Positions 62,724-64,000 of a stretch of DNA of 64,000 bases are shown piece after piece. Position 1 is the stretch's first letter. Each line of letters opens with the position of its first letter. Source of the stretch: Dendrolimus kikuchii (Eukaryota; Arthropoda; Insecta; Lepidoptera; Lasiocampidae); the NCBI GenBank assembly GCA_019925095.2, contig CM034391.1, forward strand, positions 25,657,051-25,721,050. Reading direction: 5' to 3'. The translations under genes and the position numbers were made by a program. The notes below the pieces were generated by a model. That model was not told where the DNA came from. It searched no databases and was given only the letters and a program-made list of their open reading frames with translations.

Positions 62724-64000
62724 ATGAATCGGAGCAAAAATATTCTTCGTTTAGCGTTACATGGTGAGTATTATTTTAATAATAATTATGATAACAAGTA
62801 AGTTGGTATGATATTGTGGATGTTAGTTGTTGTGCTTTAGGTAAGATACTTAGGCAGAACCGTTGAGCTGTTTGGGCGGTTATAGCTATAGTTATATTAT
62901 TATTATATAATATTCGCGTTAAGATTACAGTGAGTCATCAGTGTAAATGTCAAAATTTACAAAAACACGTCCGCACTGCTTGAATGGCTTATTTCAAATG
63001 ATAAATGTGAATACAGCTTAAGCGTCATTGTCCAATTTTGACATTTGTACTAATGACTCACTGCAATCTTAACGTGAATATAGTATAGGTACGTACTACA
63101 TACTATGTAGTCGGTAGGAATTCAATATAAGAGATACTAATAGACACTTGCAGTACTAATAGGTAGGCTTGTGTAGTTTGTTAGAGTGAGTTAACTACGA
63201 AAGTACAATGATGGGATTCGAACCTGCGACCATTCGTCGTTCGTAGGTCGTAGGTAAATAATTATTACACATGGCTTATTCTTTTCTAGGGACTCAATCA
63301 AATCATGACGACTCACCAATCTCGGTTGAAGAGCAAATAGAGATTTTGCATTCCGAGCATTCGTCACGTATGGGATCACCAATGACTGTTTCACATACAG
63401 AGGTACAAAGAGAATCGCCACTTACAACAGAACAACGAGTGACAATAGCCGAAATGGAAAATTTAGGCTTTATCGGTGATGAGTATGATACTATTCCAAT
63501 ATATTCCAATAAATCACCATTGTCAGTATTTAGGATAAACAAGGATTTCGAACTACTAGAATCATCTGTTCCATCAATTGAAAAACCACTTACACCGATT
63601 TTTACACCAATAGCATCCATACACTCAATAGGAAGCCCTAGCATTACAGAAACTTATGGAAACCCACTAATCGAGGATCTGCTAACTTCCATTGATGACA
63701 GCGATGACTCTGTAGCAGACCCTAATTACCAACCTGAAGAAGAGGAAAATCAGTGCTCACCAACGTCACCTGTTATAACCTCATCTTTGGTTCAAATTGT
63801 ACCACCAGGCAGCATTATTAATTTACAAGTAGAAGAATCGCCCACACTTGAAAGTAACCTTGATGGTCAAGAAGTGAAAAGATGCAAAAGAAAAATACCG
63901 GAAAATTGGAAGAAAAACATGAGAAAAACGAAGAAAAATAGCGGTGAAACATATATATCAAGTCAAGGAAAGAATGTACCGTCAAAAATGTGTAGCACTG
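62724..64000 (+). CDS. 5' part of an unrecognised spliced gene (runs off the window)
   Basis: Exon 1 (62724-62763) reads MNRSKNILRLALH and ends ATG|GTGAGT, a canonical donor. Exon 2 starts at 63290 after TTCTTTTCTAG and stays open for 236 codons to the window edge, joined in phase (G|GG, Gly). The ~250 residues seen are acidic and Ser/Pro/Thr-rich (SEHSSRMGSPMTVSHTEV; SIDDSDDSVADPNYQPEEEE). They then turn basic with KRCKRKIPENWKKNMRKTKK, GETYISSQGKNVPSK and a first Cys. From memory, the WKKN...GKxVPxK...C pattern is found in a large family of uncharacterised, multi-copy insect proteins; I cannot name a function. The basic end suggests DNA binding or nuclear location. A MITE lies in its intron. 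Either a host gene or a transposon-encoded one. Confidence 0.7.
62910..63081. mobile_element. Intronic MITE with ~50-bp inverted repeats
   Basis: ATATTCGCGTTAAGATTACA...GTGAGTCATCAGT faces ACTAATGACTCACTGCA...CTTAACGTGAATAT, about 50-bp arms with a few mismatches in a 172-bp unit. The AT-rich flanks allow a TA TSD. It lies inside the intron of the terminal gene. Confidence 0.75.
63199..63232 (-). repeat. B-box-like fragment of a tRNA-derived repeat
   Basis: The minus strand reads GGTCGCAGGTTCGAATCCC, a perfect B box, without an A box at the right distance. Probably a SINE remnant. Confidence 0.35.

Overview
The window looks like repeat-dense nuclear DNA of a moth or butterfly. The evidence is the repeat content: non-autonomous Helitrons with the CTAG 3' ends and GGCAGACGTTGTCCTGCC-type hairpins known from Lepidoptera, tRNA-derived SINEs, RTE-, CR1/Jockey- and R1/I-like LINE fragments, a mariner relic and AT-rich filler. 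I cannot name the species. No operon or bacterial gene occurs. Except for one spliced gene entering at the right edge, every convincing protein-coding signal belongs to a transposable element.

Layout. 1-55 kb is a mosaic of a few families in many copies. Family A is an A-tailed retroposon of about 310 bp with more than 20 copies. LINE-B is the 3' end of an RTE-like LINE with a (TGTA)n tail; 19 pieces occur, most with 7-14 bp target duplications. LTR-1 is a solo-LTR family of about 450-550 bp, with nine copies and 4-bp duplications, usually ATAT. Other families are Helitron-like elements, a foldback family K ending in AAGTCGGTT, tRNA-derived SINE-T, and single LINE fragments. Many insertions are nested, so relative ages can be read. 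The clearest case is 45.6-47.5 kb, where an LTR lies in a LINE, the LINE lies in a Helitron, and a second LTR lies in the same Helitron.

55.2 to about 61.5 kb holds the only near-complete autonomous element, a minus-strand CR1/Jockey-like LINE (LINE-D). It has an intact ORF1 (RNA-binding, L1-ORF1-like) and an intact 973-residue ORF2 (endonuclease plus reverse transcriptase). 5'-truncated relatives at 8.1, 17.8, 19.2, 20.1, 24.9 and 46.3 kb share its 3'-UTR stem-loop, and paired base changes preserve the stem between copies.

62.4-64 kb is different. A tandem set of about 60-bp units, two of them centred on perfect 14-bp palindromes, lies just upstream of a two-exon gene. The gene encodes an acidic, Ser/Pro-rich then Lys/Arg-rich protein and runs off the window. 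It is either a host gene or, as I suspect, the start of an undescribed DNA transposon.
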